A stretch of 49,784 nt of DNA from RUG572 sp051884915 (GTDB taxonomy: Bacteria > Verrucomicrobiota > Kiritimatiellia > RFP12 > UBA1067). The stretch spans positions 1 through 49,784 of the forward strand of contig JBJEWF010000076.1 in NCBI GenBank assembly GCA_051884915.1, given 5' to 3'. The notes under the pieces were generated by a model, which worked only from the letters and a program-made list of their open reading frames with translations, ran no database searches and was not told where the DNA came from. The translations under genes were made by a program, and so were the position numbers. Positions 8,102 to 16,311 of the stretch are shown one piece after another (position 1 is the stretch's first letter; each line of letters starts with the position of its first letter).

Positions 8102-8475
8102 ACGGAGACCGCGGTCTCGGAAGCCCACAGCCCGTGCAGATTGCAATAGGCCGTGGCCAGCAGTTTGCCGGATTTCGGCAGAACGGCGCGCACGATGAAC
8201 GACGGATGCGTCGCAACCGCCTGTACGCCGTCTTGCGCGCCGTCCGCGTGGGCGCAGAAGGTACAGCGCGCAAGTTCAATCGCACGGGCCGAACCCTCCT
8301 CCAGGTAATGGAGCGCCGCCCAGGCGATGTAGTGCCCGCTGACATTCGGATGCGGGATCTGCTTGCCGATTGTGACCGCAATCGCAAACTCTCCCCCGCC
8401 CGCGGGCGTGACGTCGATGACCGGAACGTGCTTTTCGTTTTGCCAATCTGCGGTGCGAACGTAGTTGCCAATCAT
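8098..8475 (-). CDS. Superoxide reductase (neelaredoxin-type)
   Basis: 125 residues. It carries the family landmarks: NEKHVPVI near residue 15, IPHPNVSGHYIAW near 41, and CNLHGLW near the C-terminus, which give the four His and one Cys of the [Fe(His)4Cys] centre. The enzyme reduces superoxide to hydrogen peroxide in the cytoplasm of anaerobes without making oxygen. There is no N-terminal desulforedoxin Fe-Cys4 domain, so it is a one-iron type. The usual Glu-His of the HHI segment reads GHYI here, so the mobile Glu ligand is not in its common place. Start has a strong AAGGAGGTG site. It has its own promoter, divergent from the DeoR-type gene. Confidence 0.88.
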   Translation of the reverse strand: MIGNYVRTADWQNEKHVPVIDVTPAGGGEFAIAVTIGKQIPHPNVSGHYIAWAALHYLEEGSARAIELARCTFCAHADGAQDGVQAVATHPSFIVRAVLPKSGKLLATAYCNLHGLWASETAVSV

Positions 8476-8516
8476 GGTTCACCTCCTTGTCTGTTGACGA
8501 ATCCGAATCCGTTTCA

Positions 8517-8545
8517 AGTGTACCACCCCTCGGCCCGAATGGCAA
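8517..8545 (-). promoter_or_regulatory. Promoter of the superoxide reductase gene
   Basis: On the minus strand TTGCCA (8545-8540) and TACACT (8522-8517) are spaced by 17 bp. The leader is about 35 bases and ends in the AAGGAGGTG ribosome site. Confidence 0.5.
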
Positions 8546-8599
8546 GCGCTAAAAACATCTCCGCGTCCGCGCGACGGAGCCGGCGACACCGGGCCGGAC

Positions 8600-8628
8600 T
8601 TGAAAACCGCCGCCGGGTGTGCTATCAT
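8600..8628 (+). promoter_or_regulatory. Promoter of the DeoR-type gene
   Basis: TTGAAA (8600-8605) and TATCAT (8623-8628) are spaced by exactly 17 bp. The ATG at 8639 lies ten bases after the minus-10 box, leaving a leader of only a few bases and no ribosome site. Confidence 0.55.
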
Positions 8629-8638
8629 CTCCGACGCA

Positions 8639-9364
8639 ATGAAAAGCATCCGCTCGTTCAGACTCGTCGACTACGTCAAGGCGCGGAAGTACTGTTCGCT
8701 CGCCGAACTGATGGAGACGTTCAAGGTCTCCTCGGCGACGATCCACCGCGACGTGGCGGAACTCGTCCAGCGCGAGGTGTTCCAGCGCGTGCGGGGCGGC
8801 GTTGCCTTCGTGAACAAGGCCGGCGCCGACACGTTCCGCAACTCGACGTCCAGTTCCTACACCGAGCGGCGCGCCGTCAACGCCCCCGCCAAAAAGCACA
8901 TCGCGCGGCAGGCCCTCGCCCGCATCGTCGATGGCGACATTCTCTTTCTCGATTCGTCGACGACAGTCGCCCATCTGGCGGAGGAACTGGCCCGCACGAC
9001 GTTCGGCAGCCTGACGGTCGTCACGAATTCCATCGCCGTAATGCAGCATTTCCGGCACTATCCCGCCCACTACGTGAAAATCGGCCTGGGCGGCGGGTTC
9101 GATCCGCAGCTCAACTCGTTTCTGGGCCAATCGACCTTCCGCGAACTGGACCGGCTGACCATCACCAAGGCCTTCATCTCCTGTTTCGGCATCGACGAGC
9201 ATATCGCGACGACCAACCACGAAGCGCAGTCGGGACTGATCGCCCGCGTTCTGGAGAAAGCCAACCGGAGATTCCTGCTGGCCGACAGGACGAAATTCGG
9301 GCGGACAGGCCTCTATCGCCTGGCCGCCCGAGGTGCATTTGACGAAATCCTCGCGGATTCGTGA
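8639..9364 (+). CDS. DeoR-family transcriptional regulator
   Basis: 241 residues, usual length for the family (~250). Residues 1-55 form the winged helix-turn-helix (SLAELMETFKVSSATIHRDV, then VFQRVRGGVAF). The rest is the DeoR C-terminal sensor domain, with ILFLDSSTTVAHLAEEL and LTVVTNSIAVMQHF, which bind phosphorylated sugars or similar effectors in known members. Such proteins usually repress nearby sugar-catabolism genes, but none is adjacent here. It is divergent from the superoxide reductase and converges tail to tail, with no gap, on the next minus-strand gene. An ATG at 8639 fits the promoter. The in-frame ATG at 8600 lies inside the minus-35 region. Confidence 0.85.
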   Translation: MKSIRSFRLVDYVKARKYCSLAELMETFKVSSATIHRDVAELVQREVFQRVRGGVAFVNKAGADTFRNSTSSSYTERRAVNAPAKKHIARQALARIVDGDILFLDSSTTVAHLAEELARTTFGSLTVVTNSIAVMQHFRHYPAHYVKIGLGGGFDPQLNSFLGQSTFRELDRLTITKAFISCFGIDEHIATTNHEAQSGLIARVLEKANRRFLLADRTKFGRTGLYRLAARGAFDEILADS

Positions 9365-9736
9365 CTACCAGCTCCGGTAGACCACGGTTGGACAGACGGC
9401 AGGCTGGACCACCACCGGAGCCGGCGCCACCACCGGGGCCGGCGCGACCACCGGGGCCGCCACCGGCGCCGCATAGACCGCCGGAGCCGGATAGGCATAG
9501 GGATAATAGCCCCCGCCATAATAGGCGCGATTGATCAGCGAGCCCGTAACAAGCCCCGCCGCGAAACCGCCCACGCCCCAGCCCCAGCCGCGATGGTGGT
9601 GGTACCCGCCATGATGCCAGCCGTGACCGCCGTGGAAACCTGGGCCGCCGTGGAAACCGCCGTGGCCGCGCGCAAACGCGACACCCGACGCACAGACGAC
9701 CGCCAAGACCATAACCGCCAGTTTTGCCATCTTCAT
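9365..9736 (-). CDS. Small secreted Gly/His/Pro-rich protein
   Basis: 123 residues starting MKMAKLAVMVLAVVCASGVAFA, a clear signal peptide. The mature part has a Gly/His-rich block (GGFHGG, HGWHHGGYHHHRGWGWG), a short hydrophobic glycine-zipper-like stretch (VGGFAAGLVTGSLINRA), a Tyr-rich patch (YYGGGYYPYAYP), and Pro/Ala/Val repeats (VAPAPVVAPAPVVVQP). This looks like a cell-envelope protein. The His cluster could bind metal ions, but that is inference. AAGG precedes the start, and it follows yggS by 125 bases on the same strand. Confidence 0.7.
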   Translation of the reverse strand: MKMAKLAVMVLAVVCASGVAFARGHGGFHGGPGFHGGHGWHHGGYHHHRGWGWGVGGFAAGLVTGSLINRAYYGGGYYPYAYPAPAVYAAPVAAPVVAPAPVVAPAPVVVQPAVCPTVVYRSW

Positions 9737-9861
9737 TTTCGACCTTCTTTCTTCTTGGAGTTCATCAACGACAGTGGGGACAGGCGTTCCGCAAGATCCG
9801 TTCTGACACCCGCAGCGGAAATTTTCCTCTTCCCGATCCGCGCCATCCCCGTGGACAGGGC

Positions 9862-10635
9862 CTAGTCGAGCACCCGGTCGAAGGCGCCGCCGCCCTCGCC
9901 CGACGCGCCCGCATCTCCGGCATCGACCGCGCGCTGCAGCTTGGCCTTCGGCCGTTCGCCAAAGAGCACCGTTCCCAGACGGACCCATGTCGCCCCCTCT
10001 TCGACGGCCACCGCGTAGTCGTTCGTCATGCCCATCGAAAGCCGCGGGAACGAAGCGCCGAACGCCGCCTCCTGGGCGTCGCGAAGTTCGCGCAATCCCG
10101 CAAAAACCGGACGCGTCTCCTCGATCTTCCCCTGGGGGACGAAAGGCGCCATCGTCATGAACCCTTCCAGCGTCAGGTTCGGGCACTTCAGCGCCGCTTC
10201 CACCGCGGCCGGGACGTCGTCCGGGCGCATCCCGTCCTTCGACCGCTCCCCGCTCATATTGACCTCCAGCAGGACTTTCGGATAGGCGCCAAGTTCCCCC
10301 GCCACGCGCTGGATGCGCTCCAGCAGACCAATCGAATCGACGGAGTGGAAGGTCGTGAACAATTCAAGCGCCGCACGGACCTTGTTCTTCTGGAGATGGC
10401 CGATCAGATGCCATTCGGGACCCGAAACCGCCAGCGGCTGCTTCCAGGCCGCTTCCTGGACCTTATTCTCGCCGACGATTCTCAACCCCGCGTTCCAGGC
10501 CTCCTGCACGACTTCGGGGCCATGCGTCTTCGTCACCGCAACGATCTCGACGTCCGAAGGCGACCGTCCCGCCTTCGCACAGGCCGTCGCGATGTTCGCC
10601 GTTATTTCCGCAAGGATTTCCGTCAATGGCCGCAT
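9862..10635 (-). CDS. YggS/PLPBP family PLP-homeostasis protein
   Basis: 257 residues, full length. It contains VEIVAVTKTH (the PLP-binding Lys at about 36), GENKVQEA, WHLIGHLQKNK near 75, FHSVDSIGL, and MGMTNDYAVAVEEGATWVRLGTVLFG near 215, all diagnostic of the fold-III PLP protein family (YggS, PROSC). It has no firm enzymatic activity and buffers pyridoxal phosphate and amino acid pools in the cytoplasm. Translation is likely coupled to ybeY, whose stop is one base upstream of this start. The last ~25 residues are a Gly/Ala-rich tail. Confidence 0.92.
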   Translation of the reverse strand: MRPLTEILAEITANIATACAKAGRSPSDVEIVAVTKTHGPEVVQEAWNAGLRIVGENKVQEAAWKQPLAVSGPEWHLIGHLQKNKVRAALELFTTFHSVDSIGLLERIQRVAGELGAYPKVLLEVNMSGERSKDGMRPDDVPAAVEAALKCPNLTLEGFMTMAPFVPQGKIEETRPVFAGLRELRDAQEAAFGASFPRLSMGMTNDYAVAVEEGATWVRLGTVLFGERPKAKLQRAVDAGDAGASGEGGGAFDRVLD

Positions 10636-10636
10636 C

Positions 10637-11122
10637 TCACCAACTCCTCTTCCAGTCCTTCATCCAGCCCAGTTCGCGCCGCCGCATGCGCAGATAGTCC
10701 GCTTCCGAGCGGTCGTCCGCGCCCGACAGGTGGTCCATGCCATGGGCCACGTAGAGCAGCAGTTCGTCGGCAGGACGCCAGCCGTTCCGTTTCGGCGCCG
10801 CGCGCAGCGCCTGGTCCGCGTTGACAATCAGCTCGCCGTAAAGCCCCGGCGTCTCCGGCGGAATCGCGTCGTAGGCCTGCGTGATGACGTCCGTCGCCCC
10901 TTCCACGCCCATGATCGCCCGATGGCATTCAGCCGATTCGGCGTCCCGCACGAGATTGACGACGACCTCATGCCAGACCGGCTCCCGGCAGACGGGGCCG
11001 GAGAGCGGACGTCGGACGAGGCGGGAGCGGGAACGCCGGGCGAAATAGGCCGCAGCGGATCTGAGGTCCGCCCTGGAGAGGCCGAAAACCTTCGGAATCG
11101 TGCCGACGATCTCGATTCTCAC
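10637..11122 (-). CDS. ybeY: YbeY endoribonuclease
   Basis: 161 residues, usual length. The zinc motif reads HGMDHLSGADD near residue 128. The two His are in place and the third ligand position is Asp rather than the common His, as also occurs in some other phyla. The upstream GATDVITQ matches the family's TDVLSF strand. YbeY acts in 16S rRNA 3'-end maturation and ribosome quality control. Start is GTG at 11122, ten bases past the stop of the beta-helix gene, with GAGGGGG just before it. Confidence 0.85.
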   Translation of the reverse strand: MRIEIVGTIPKVFGLSRADLRSAAAYFARRSRSRLVRRPLSGPVCREPVWHEVVVNLVRDAESAECHRAIMGVEGATDVITQAYDAIPPETPGLYGELIVNADQALRAAPKRNGWRPADELLLYVAHGMDHLSGADDRSEADYLRMRRRELGWMKDWKRSW

Positions 11123-11132
11123 GCATCCCCCT

Positions 11133-12677
11133 CTACTCGGCGAGATTGAGCGCGGGCTGGGCGGTCGCGGACTTCTTCCGGAAGGTCAAGGCGCCCGGAC
11201 AGTCGTCCTGTTCGCCAAATCCCGAATAGCTCATGTTGCGCCATTCGACCTGCCCGTTGCCCTCGTAGACCTTCACGTTCGGCGTCGTCTTCACGAATCC
11301 GCATTCCGAAACGAGCAGACGCCCCTGCCGATGGCGAATGATCGTAATGCCGTCCAGCCCGAAGACCTTGTTGTTGAAGTAGGAACACCCCAGAAGACGC
11401 ACGTCATGGCCGACGATCTCGTAGCCGACGGCGCCCGTGTCCGCATAGCAGTCGCGCAGAATGGCGGAGCCGCCGCCGACGCGGAAGTTGACGGAATCTT
11501 TCAGCATCTCCGGCAACTCGCCCTTCCGGGGCGGCGGAACGGGACCGCCCCACACGTGGCAGCGCGTCAGGCGATTGGAGCCCCCGCTCGCCAGATTGAA
11601 CCCGATCGTGTAGTCGACGGCGATGCAGTCCGTGTAGTGGCTGTCGCCGCCGTTCACGTAGACGGCGCAATTCCCCGCAAGGCCGGATTTCACGCATTTG
11701 AAGTAGAGGTTGTTCGCCATGACCTCGCAGCCGCCGTCCACGCGCAGCCCCCACGCCTTGCCGTTGAGGAACGTCGATTCGCGCAGCGTGTAATGGACGA
11801 ACCCCATGACCTGCAGACAGGACGCCATCCCGTCGCCGTCGATCACGCCCCCGCGGAAGAACACGTTATAGTCGTGCGCTCCGCAGCCGCGGCCGCGCGA
11901 ATCGATGCGCATCACCACTTTCATCGGCCGCACGGCCCGCAGAATGGCGTTCTTGTTCAAGTCGAAGGAACAGCGATTGGTCACGCGAAGCGTCGAGGAA
12001 ATCCGGTACACGCCCCGCGGCACCGTCAGCGTGCCCGCCGGCGTCGCGTCGATGGCCCGCTGGAAACGGGCCGTGTCGTCCGGCTCGCCCGGCAGAGGCG
12101 GGAACTCGTCGAGGCAATGATCCCGGCCGTCGCCAAAGGCCCCTTTCGGAACGCGCACGATCTTGACGGAGGCGACTTCAAGGCCATGCGGCTTGTCCAC
12201 CGTCCGCCGGCAGAGCCATTTGCCGAAGCAGAAGCGCAGCGTCACCAGCCGCTTCGGATCGAACACGTCGTCCTTCCGGCAGGGCGGCAGCCCCCAGTGC
12301 GCGAAATACTGCAAGTCGCCAAACGGCAGAAGGACGTCCGTCCACTGGTCGTCGAACGGGATGCCGGGCACGCCCCAGACCTTCCCGTCCCGCTGGTGCA
12401 GGGTGATCTCGACCGCCTCGGTCTGGGCGTCCAACGCCCGCACGCGGACCTTGACGGCCGCCTCCGACCCGAAGTCCGCGACGCCGGCGAACAACTTCGC
12501 GCCGTCAACGGGGAACGACACCGCCCGCGCATCGGGCGTGCCCGCAAATTCGTTCGGCTTCGACGTGAAGACGAAAGGCCGCACGGCCGCATCCGGCAGA
12601 AGTTCATATTCCTCTTCGGCACGAAGCGCGCACAGGCTGGCCAGACCGGCCAGCACCAAAAGAACCTTGGCTTTCAT
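11133..12677 (-). CDS. Secreted right-handed beta-helix protein
   Basis: 514 residues. MKAKVLLVLAGLASLCALRA is a signal peptide. Residues ~20-200 look like a carbohydrate-binding or beta-sandwich domain. From about 215 the pectate-lyase-type superhelix begins (FQRAIDATPAGTLTVPRGVYRISSTLRV), followed by the repeating short strands typical of parallel beta-helices (GGVIDGDGMASCLQVMGF, LRVDGGCEVMANNLYF). These folds bind or cut polysaccharides such as pectin. The catalytic residues are not recognisable, so activity is open. ATG 12677 is chosen because TATACT ends seven bases upstream. It leads the operon with ybeY and yggS. Confidence 0.75.
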   Translation of the reverse strand: MKAKVLLVLAGLASLCALRAEEEYELLPDAAVRPFVFTSKPNEFAGTPDARAVSFPVDGAKLFAGVADFGSEAAVKVRVRALDAQTEAVEITLHQRDGKVWGVPGIPFDDQWTDVLLPFGDLQYFAHWGLPPCRKDDVFDPKRLVTLRFCFGKWLCRRTVDKPHGLEVASVKIVRVPKGAFGDGRDHCLDEFPPLPGEPDDTARFQRAIDATPAGTLTVPRGVYRISSTLRVTNRCSFDLNKNAILRAVRPMKVVMRIDSRGRGCGAHDYNVFFRGGVIDGDGMASCLQVMGFVHYTLRESTFLNGKAWGLRVDGGCEVMANNLYFKCVKSGLAGNCAVYVNGGDSHYTDCIAVDYTIGFNLASGGSNRLTRCHVWGGPVPPPRKGELPEMLKDSVNFRVGGGSAILRDCYADTGAVGYEIVGHDVRLLGCSYFNNKVFGLDGITIIRHRQGRLLVSECGFVKTTPNVKVYEGNGQVEWRNMSYSGFGEQDDCPGALTFRKKSATAQPALNLAE

Positions 12678-12684
12678 GGCGCGA

Positions 12685-12713
12685 AGTATAGCACAAAACG
12701 GGCAATGTGGCAA
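12685..12713 (-). promoter_or_regulatory. Promoter of the beta-helix/ybeY/yggS operon
   Basis: On the minus strand TTGCCA (12713-12708) and TATACT (12690-12685) are 17 bp apart. The ATG at 12677 lies seven bases past the minus-10 box, so the transcript is predicted to be leaderless. Confidence 0.6.
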
Positions 12714-12769
12714 AATTTCCCGGTCGGTCCGTTCGTGCCGGGACCGGCCCTCCGGGAGCGCGGGAAGAT

Positions 12770-12798
12770 TTGAACGGCACGGACGGTTTTGATAGAAT
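12770..12798 (+). promoter_or_regulatory. Promoter of the DUF2723-like gene
   Basis: TTGAAC (12770-12775) and TAGAAT (12793-12798) are separated by 17 bp. The leader to ATG 12824 is about 20 bases and has no clear ribosome site. Confidence 0.55.
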
Positions 12799-12823
12799 AG
12801 CGGGGTTTTCGGGATTGTGGGCG

Positions 12824-13978
12824 ATGCTGGATTTTGTGCGAAAAACGACTCCTCTTCAGCGCTTTCTGGCGCTGTTCGCCCTGTTTCTCGCCCTTTATGG
12901 CCTCACCGCGCAGCGCGGGCTGGGCTGGGGCGATTCCGGCGAGTTCCAGTATCGGATCCTCCACTGTCCGGACGGTCTTCTGGCGGGATGCGATTCGTTC
13001 GCGACGGCGCACCCGCTCTATGTGGCGCTCGCGCGCCTCTTCTGCCGCACGCCTTTCCACGTGACGCTGCTGTCCTCGTTCTTCGGGGCGTTGGCCGTGG
13101 GCGGATTCTTTCTCTGCACGCGCAAGGCCGGCCTCACGATCCTCTTCGGCCTGTCGCACATGCTCTGGCGGCTGTCCTGCATGGCCGAGGTGCAGACGCT
13201 GAATCTGGCCTTTACCGTCTTCGAGACTTTCTGCCTCCTGCGCTTTCTGTCCACGGCGCAAGGCCGGTGGATGCATGCCGCCGCGTTTCTGGCGGGGCTT
13301 CACCTCTCCTGCCACAACTTCGCCCTGCTGGCGTTTCCGGTCTACGCCTGCGTTCTCTTCCGGGCCGGCCTGAAGACCGCGCTCGTCTCCATCCTTTTCG
13401 GGGCGATCGGCGGAGCCTATTGGTTCCATTCCCTCGCCACCCGCGGCTTCATGGACGTGCTGGTGGGCAGCTATGGCTCGCAAGTCGCCGGCCTTTGCCC
13501 GTCCAGTCCGCTGGTCGCCGGTTTCAATCTCGCCCTCGCGGCCTTGAGTTTCGCGGTTCCCGCCGCGCTCGCCTGGACGCTTCGCCCGAACGCCGAGACG
13601 AAAGGCGGCGACCGGACGGTCCGGATCGTCCTGTGGGGGCTTTTCGGAATCAACGCCCTCTTTTTCGTCCGCTACTTCGTCCCCGACCAGGCGACGTTTC
13701 TCCTGCCGACCCTGTTCTTCGCCTATCTGCTCGTGGCACGGGGCGAAATCCGCGTCCAGCGGCTGTTCACCCTGATCCTCGTGCAGCTTCTTCTGCCGAT
13801 CATGGCCGGGACGGCGCTTTCGCACCTCCCCGCGCCTGCAGGACGCGCCCGGCACAAGTACCGCGACGACGCGGCCTATTTCGCGTTTCCCTGGAAATTC
13901 AACGACACCTCGGCCGACCGTCTCGCCGCCGAACGGGAAGGTCCCTGGAACGGCTACCCGCAGGATCCCGCGCGGTAG
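12824..13978 (+). CDS. DUF2723-like polytopic membrane protein
   Basis: 384 residues with roughly nine hydrophobic helices. After the first helix comes GLGWGDSGEFQYR and then FATAHPLYVALARLF. This acidic GDSGEF...HPLY arrangement is typical of DUF2723 and GT-C-type membrane glycosyltransferases, where the Asp/Glu pair on the outer loop is catalytic or metal-binding. It probably transfers sugars from lipid-linked donors on the outer face of the inner membrane, but the substrate is unknown. The C-terminal soluble part is short (about 50 residues) compared with many family members. It stands alone on the plus strand. ATG 12824 follows the promoter; a TTG at 12815 is an alternative. Confidence 0.65.
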   Translation: MLDFVRKTTPLQRFLALFALFLALYGLTAQRGLGWGDSGEFQYRILHCPDGLLAGCDSFATAHPLYVALARLFCRTPFHVTLLSSFFGALAVGGFFLCTRKAGLTILFGLSHMLWRLSCMAEVQTLNLAFTVFETFCLLRFLSTAQGRWMHAAAFLAGLHLSCHNFALLAFPVYACVLFRAGLKTALVSILFGAIGGAYWFHSLATRGFMDVLVGSYGSQVAGLCPSSPLVAGFNLALAALSFAVPAALAWTLRPNAETKGGDRTVRIVLWGLFGINALFFVRYFVPDQATFLLPTLFFAYLLVARGEIRVQRLFTLILVQLLLPIMAGTALSHLPAPAGRARHKYRDDAAYFAFPWKFNDTSADRLAAEREGPWNGYPQDPAR

Positions 13979-13991
13979 GGCGGACCCGCCG

Positions 13992-14840
13992 TCACGCGAA
14001 GACGCCGCGGCAATAGACGCCGGACGGGCAGTGGCGGCCCCGGGGATCGGCGGCCTCCAGCAGCATCTCGCCGCTCTCGACGCGCCGGACGGGGAACGCC
14101 TGCTCCACGATGTTCTCCGCCACCCGGCAGGAAAGCCCCGGCGTATGGGACGAAAACAGCACGAACAGCGGACGCTCGGAAAGGACGGCGCGCACGAGCG
14201 ACAGCGTCTCCTGCAAATCGCGTTCGATCTTGTACGTCTCGCCATTGCTCCCCCGTCCGAAGGTCGGCGGATCGAAAATGACCGCGTCGTAGCGCCGTTC
14301 GCGGCGAATCTCGCGGCGGAGGAACTTGTGGGCGTCGTCCGCGATCCAGCGCACCGGATGGTCCTGGAGCCCGTTCAACGCCGCATTGCCGCGCGCCCAC
14401 TGGACCATGCCCTTCGACGCGTCCAGATGGCACACCTCCGCACCGCCCTGCGCGGCCGCGATCGTGCTGCCGCCCGAATAGGCGAAGAGATTGAGGACCT
14501 TGACCGTCCCCGCCGGCCGGCCGGCCTGGTGCCGGGCCACCGTCTCGCGGATCCACTTCCACTGCGGACGCTGCTCGGGGAAAATGCCCAGATGGCCGAA
14601 GTCCGTGCCCGACAGCCGGAAGGTGATGCCGGCCGTGGCGATCGTCCACTCCTCGGGCAGCGCGTTGCGGCCATGCCAGCGGTTGCCGTCCTCGCGGTCG
14701 AACGTCGCGTCCGCGCGCGCCCATGACGACGCGCACGCCGGCTGCCACAGGGCCTGCGAACACGGCCGAACCAGCGAAATGCGGCCGAACCGCTCGAACT
14801 TCCGGCCGTCGCCCGAATCTATCAGCTCGTAGTCGTCCAT
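13992..14840 (-). CDS. Class I SAM-dependent rRNA-type methyltransferase
   Basis: 282 residues of the RlmI/RlmK-like family. Motif I is VLNLFAYSGGSTIAAAQGGA near residue 130, motif II LDAS, and the catalytic motif IV is VIFDPPTFGRGSNGETYK near 200. These enzymes make m5C or m2G in 23S rRNA. The PUA domain found in RlmI is absent, so the target is unsure. It lies 22 bases downstream of the phosphofructokinase gene, probably in the same transcript, with GAAGG ahead of ATG 14840. Confidence 0.8.
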   Translation of the reverse strand: MDDYELIDSGDGRKFERFGRISLVRPCSQALWQPACASSWARADATFDREDGNRWHGRNALPEEWTIATAGITFRLSGTDFGHLGIFPEQRPQWKWIRETVARHQAGRPAGTVKVLNLFAYSGGSTIAAAQGGAEVCHLDASKGMVQWARGNAALNGLQDHPVRWIADDAHKFLRREIRRERRYDAVIFDPPTFGRGSNGETYKIERDLQETLSLVRAVLSERPLFVLFSSHTPGLSCRVAENIVEQAFPVRRVESGEMLLEAADPRGRHCPSGVYCRGVFA

Positions 14841-14862
14841 CGAACGCCAGCCTTCAACCCCG

Positions 14863-16230
14863 TCAAGGCGCCACCACGTCGGCGCGGCGCGTCTCGTCCG
14901 CCGTGGCGAAATAGAATTCCTGTCCCGTCGCATCCGTCACGCCGCGCCAGAGGTCGCTGTTCAGCTGGACTTTCTGGCGTTCGATCGTGGCGAGCCGGAT
15001 CGGCACGATCGTGTACCATTCGCCCACGCTGCCGACCACGCAATTCGTGCGGCCGCACATCGCGGCGTGGACGGCGTTGCGCGCCAGCATGTAGCAGCGG
15101 ATGGCGTCCGTTCCGCGCGCCGGCACGCTGCGGATCATGTAGCTCGGGTCGAAATACTTGACGCTCGACACGATCCCCTTCTCCTTGAAGTGCGCCGCAA
15201 TGCGCCGCCGCAGATATTCGCCGATGTCCTTCTTCAGCACGTTGCCGCTCGCATCCCGCTCCTCGGCGCCGTCGATGAGCTTCTGCCCGGCGCCCTCGGC
15301 CACCACCACGACCGTATGCGACTTGCCGCTGGCGAAACGCCGCTCCAGCGCGGCGAGAAGGCCGTGCGCGCCTTCAAGCTCGAAGTCCATTTCCGGTATC
15401 AGGCAGAAGTTGACGACCGGATTGGCCAGCGCGGCGCACGCCGTGATGAAACCCGAATCCCGGCCCATCAGCTTCACCAGGCCAATGCCGTTGAAGGTGC
15501 CGCGCGCCTCGGTATGGGCGCTGCGGATGACCTCCGTCGCCTCGGCCACGGCCGTCTCGAAACCGAAACTCGGCCCCACGAACTGCAGGTCGTTGTCGAT
15601 GGTCTTGGGGACGCCGACCACGGAAATCGAGAGCTTCCGCGCCATGCACACCTCGGCGACTTCGCGGGCGCACCGCAGGGACCCGTCGCCGCCGATGCAG
15701 AAGAGCACGTTGATGTTCATGCGCACGAGCGTATCGACGATCTCCTCCGTCGGCTGCTGGCCGCGCGACGAGCCCAGAATCGTTCCGCCCACCTCGTGAA
15801 TGGTGTCGACCACGTCCGGATTCAGCATCAGCGGCGCATAGCTGTAACGCGGGCTCAATCCGGCATATCCGTATTTGATGCCGTAGATCGTCTTGATGCC
15901 GTAGTCGAACGTCAGGATCTCGACGAGCCCCTTGATGACGTTGTTCAATCCGGGACAGAGGCCGCCTGCGGTCAGGATGCCCACGCGCGTCCAGCTGGGA
16001 TCGTGGAAGATCTTCTCGTGCGGCCCCGCACGCTCGAACGTGGGTTCGTGGCCCAGTTTCCCCGCCAGCCAGTCGCGCAGCGGCACGTGCTCCGTGACCA
16101 GCACGCGCTCGCCCTCCTGAATGAAATCGTGATGGCGAATCGGCGAGGGGATCTTGCACGCGCCCAACGTATCGACCTGGCAGGAATAGGCGCCGGGATT
16201 GGCGGCGATCTTTTCAAACGTCTCGTTCAT
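14863..16230 (-). CDS. 6-phosphofructokinase, PPi-PFK-related clade
   Basis: 455 residues, longer than E. coli PfkA (320). It has GILTAGGLCPGLNNVIKG near 85, IGGDGSLRCA near 180, and PKTIDNDL near 210. In this superfamily GGDG is linked to ATP use and GGDD to pyrophosphate use, while the Lys in PKTIDND is the PPi-type residue. The mix GGDG plus PKTIDND is known from ATP-dependent PFKs of trypanosomes and related bacteria, so ATP is the likelier phosphoryl donor. The reaction is fructose 6-phosphate to fructose 1,6-bisphosphate in glycolysis. An 81-base leader with a TATACT box (minus strand) precedes the gene, so it may also be transcribed on its own. Confidence 0.88.
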   Translation of the reverse strand: MNETFEKIAANPGAYSCQVDTLGACKIPSPIRHHDFIQEGERVLVTEHVPLRDWLAGKLGHEPTFERAGPHEKIFHDPSWTRVGILTAGGLCPGLNNVIKGLVEILTFDYGIKTIYGIKYGYAGLSPRYSYAPLMLNPDVVDTIHEVGGTILGSSRGQQPTEEIVDTLVRMNINVLFCIGGDGSLRCAREVAEVCMARKLSISVVGVPKTIDNDLQFVGPSFGFETAVAEATEVIRSAHTEARGTFNGIGLVKLMGRDSGFITACAALANPVVNFCLIPEMDFELEGAHGLLAALERRFASGKSHTVVVVAEGAGQKLIDGAEERDASGNVLKKDIGEYLRRRIAAHFKEKGIVSSVKYFDPSYMIRSVPARGTDAIRCYMLARNAVHAAMCGRTNCVVGSVGEWYTIVPIRLATIERQKVQLNSDLWRGVTDATGQEFYFATADETRRADVVAP

Positions 16231-16311
16231 CTTTCATGCTCCAGAGGTGGTGAACCGCCGGATAGTATACCACGAATCGCGGCGGCCGGCGCACGATCGC
16301 TCCCGCGATTC

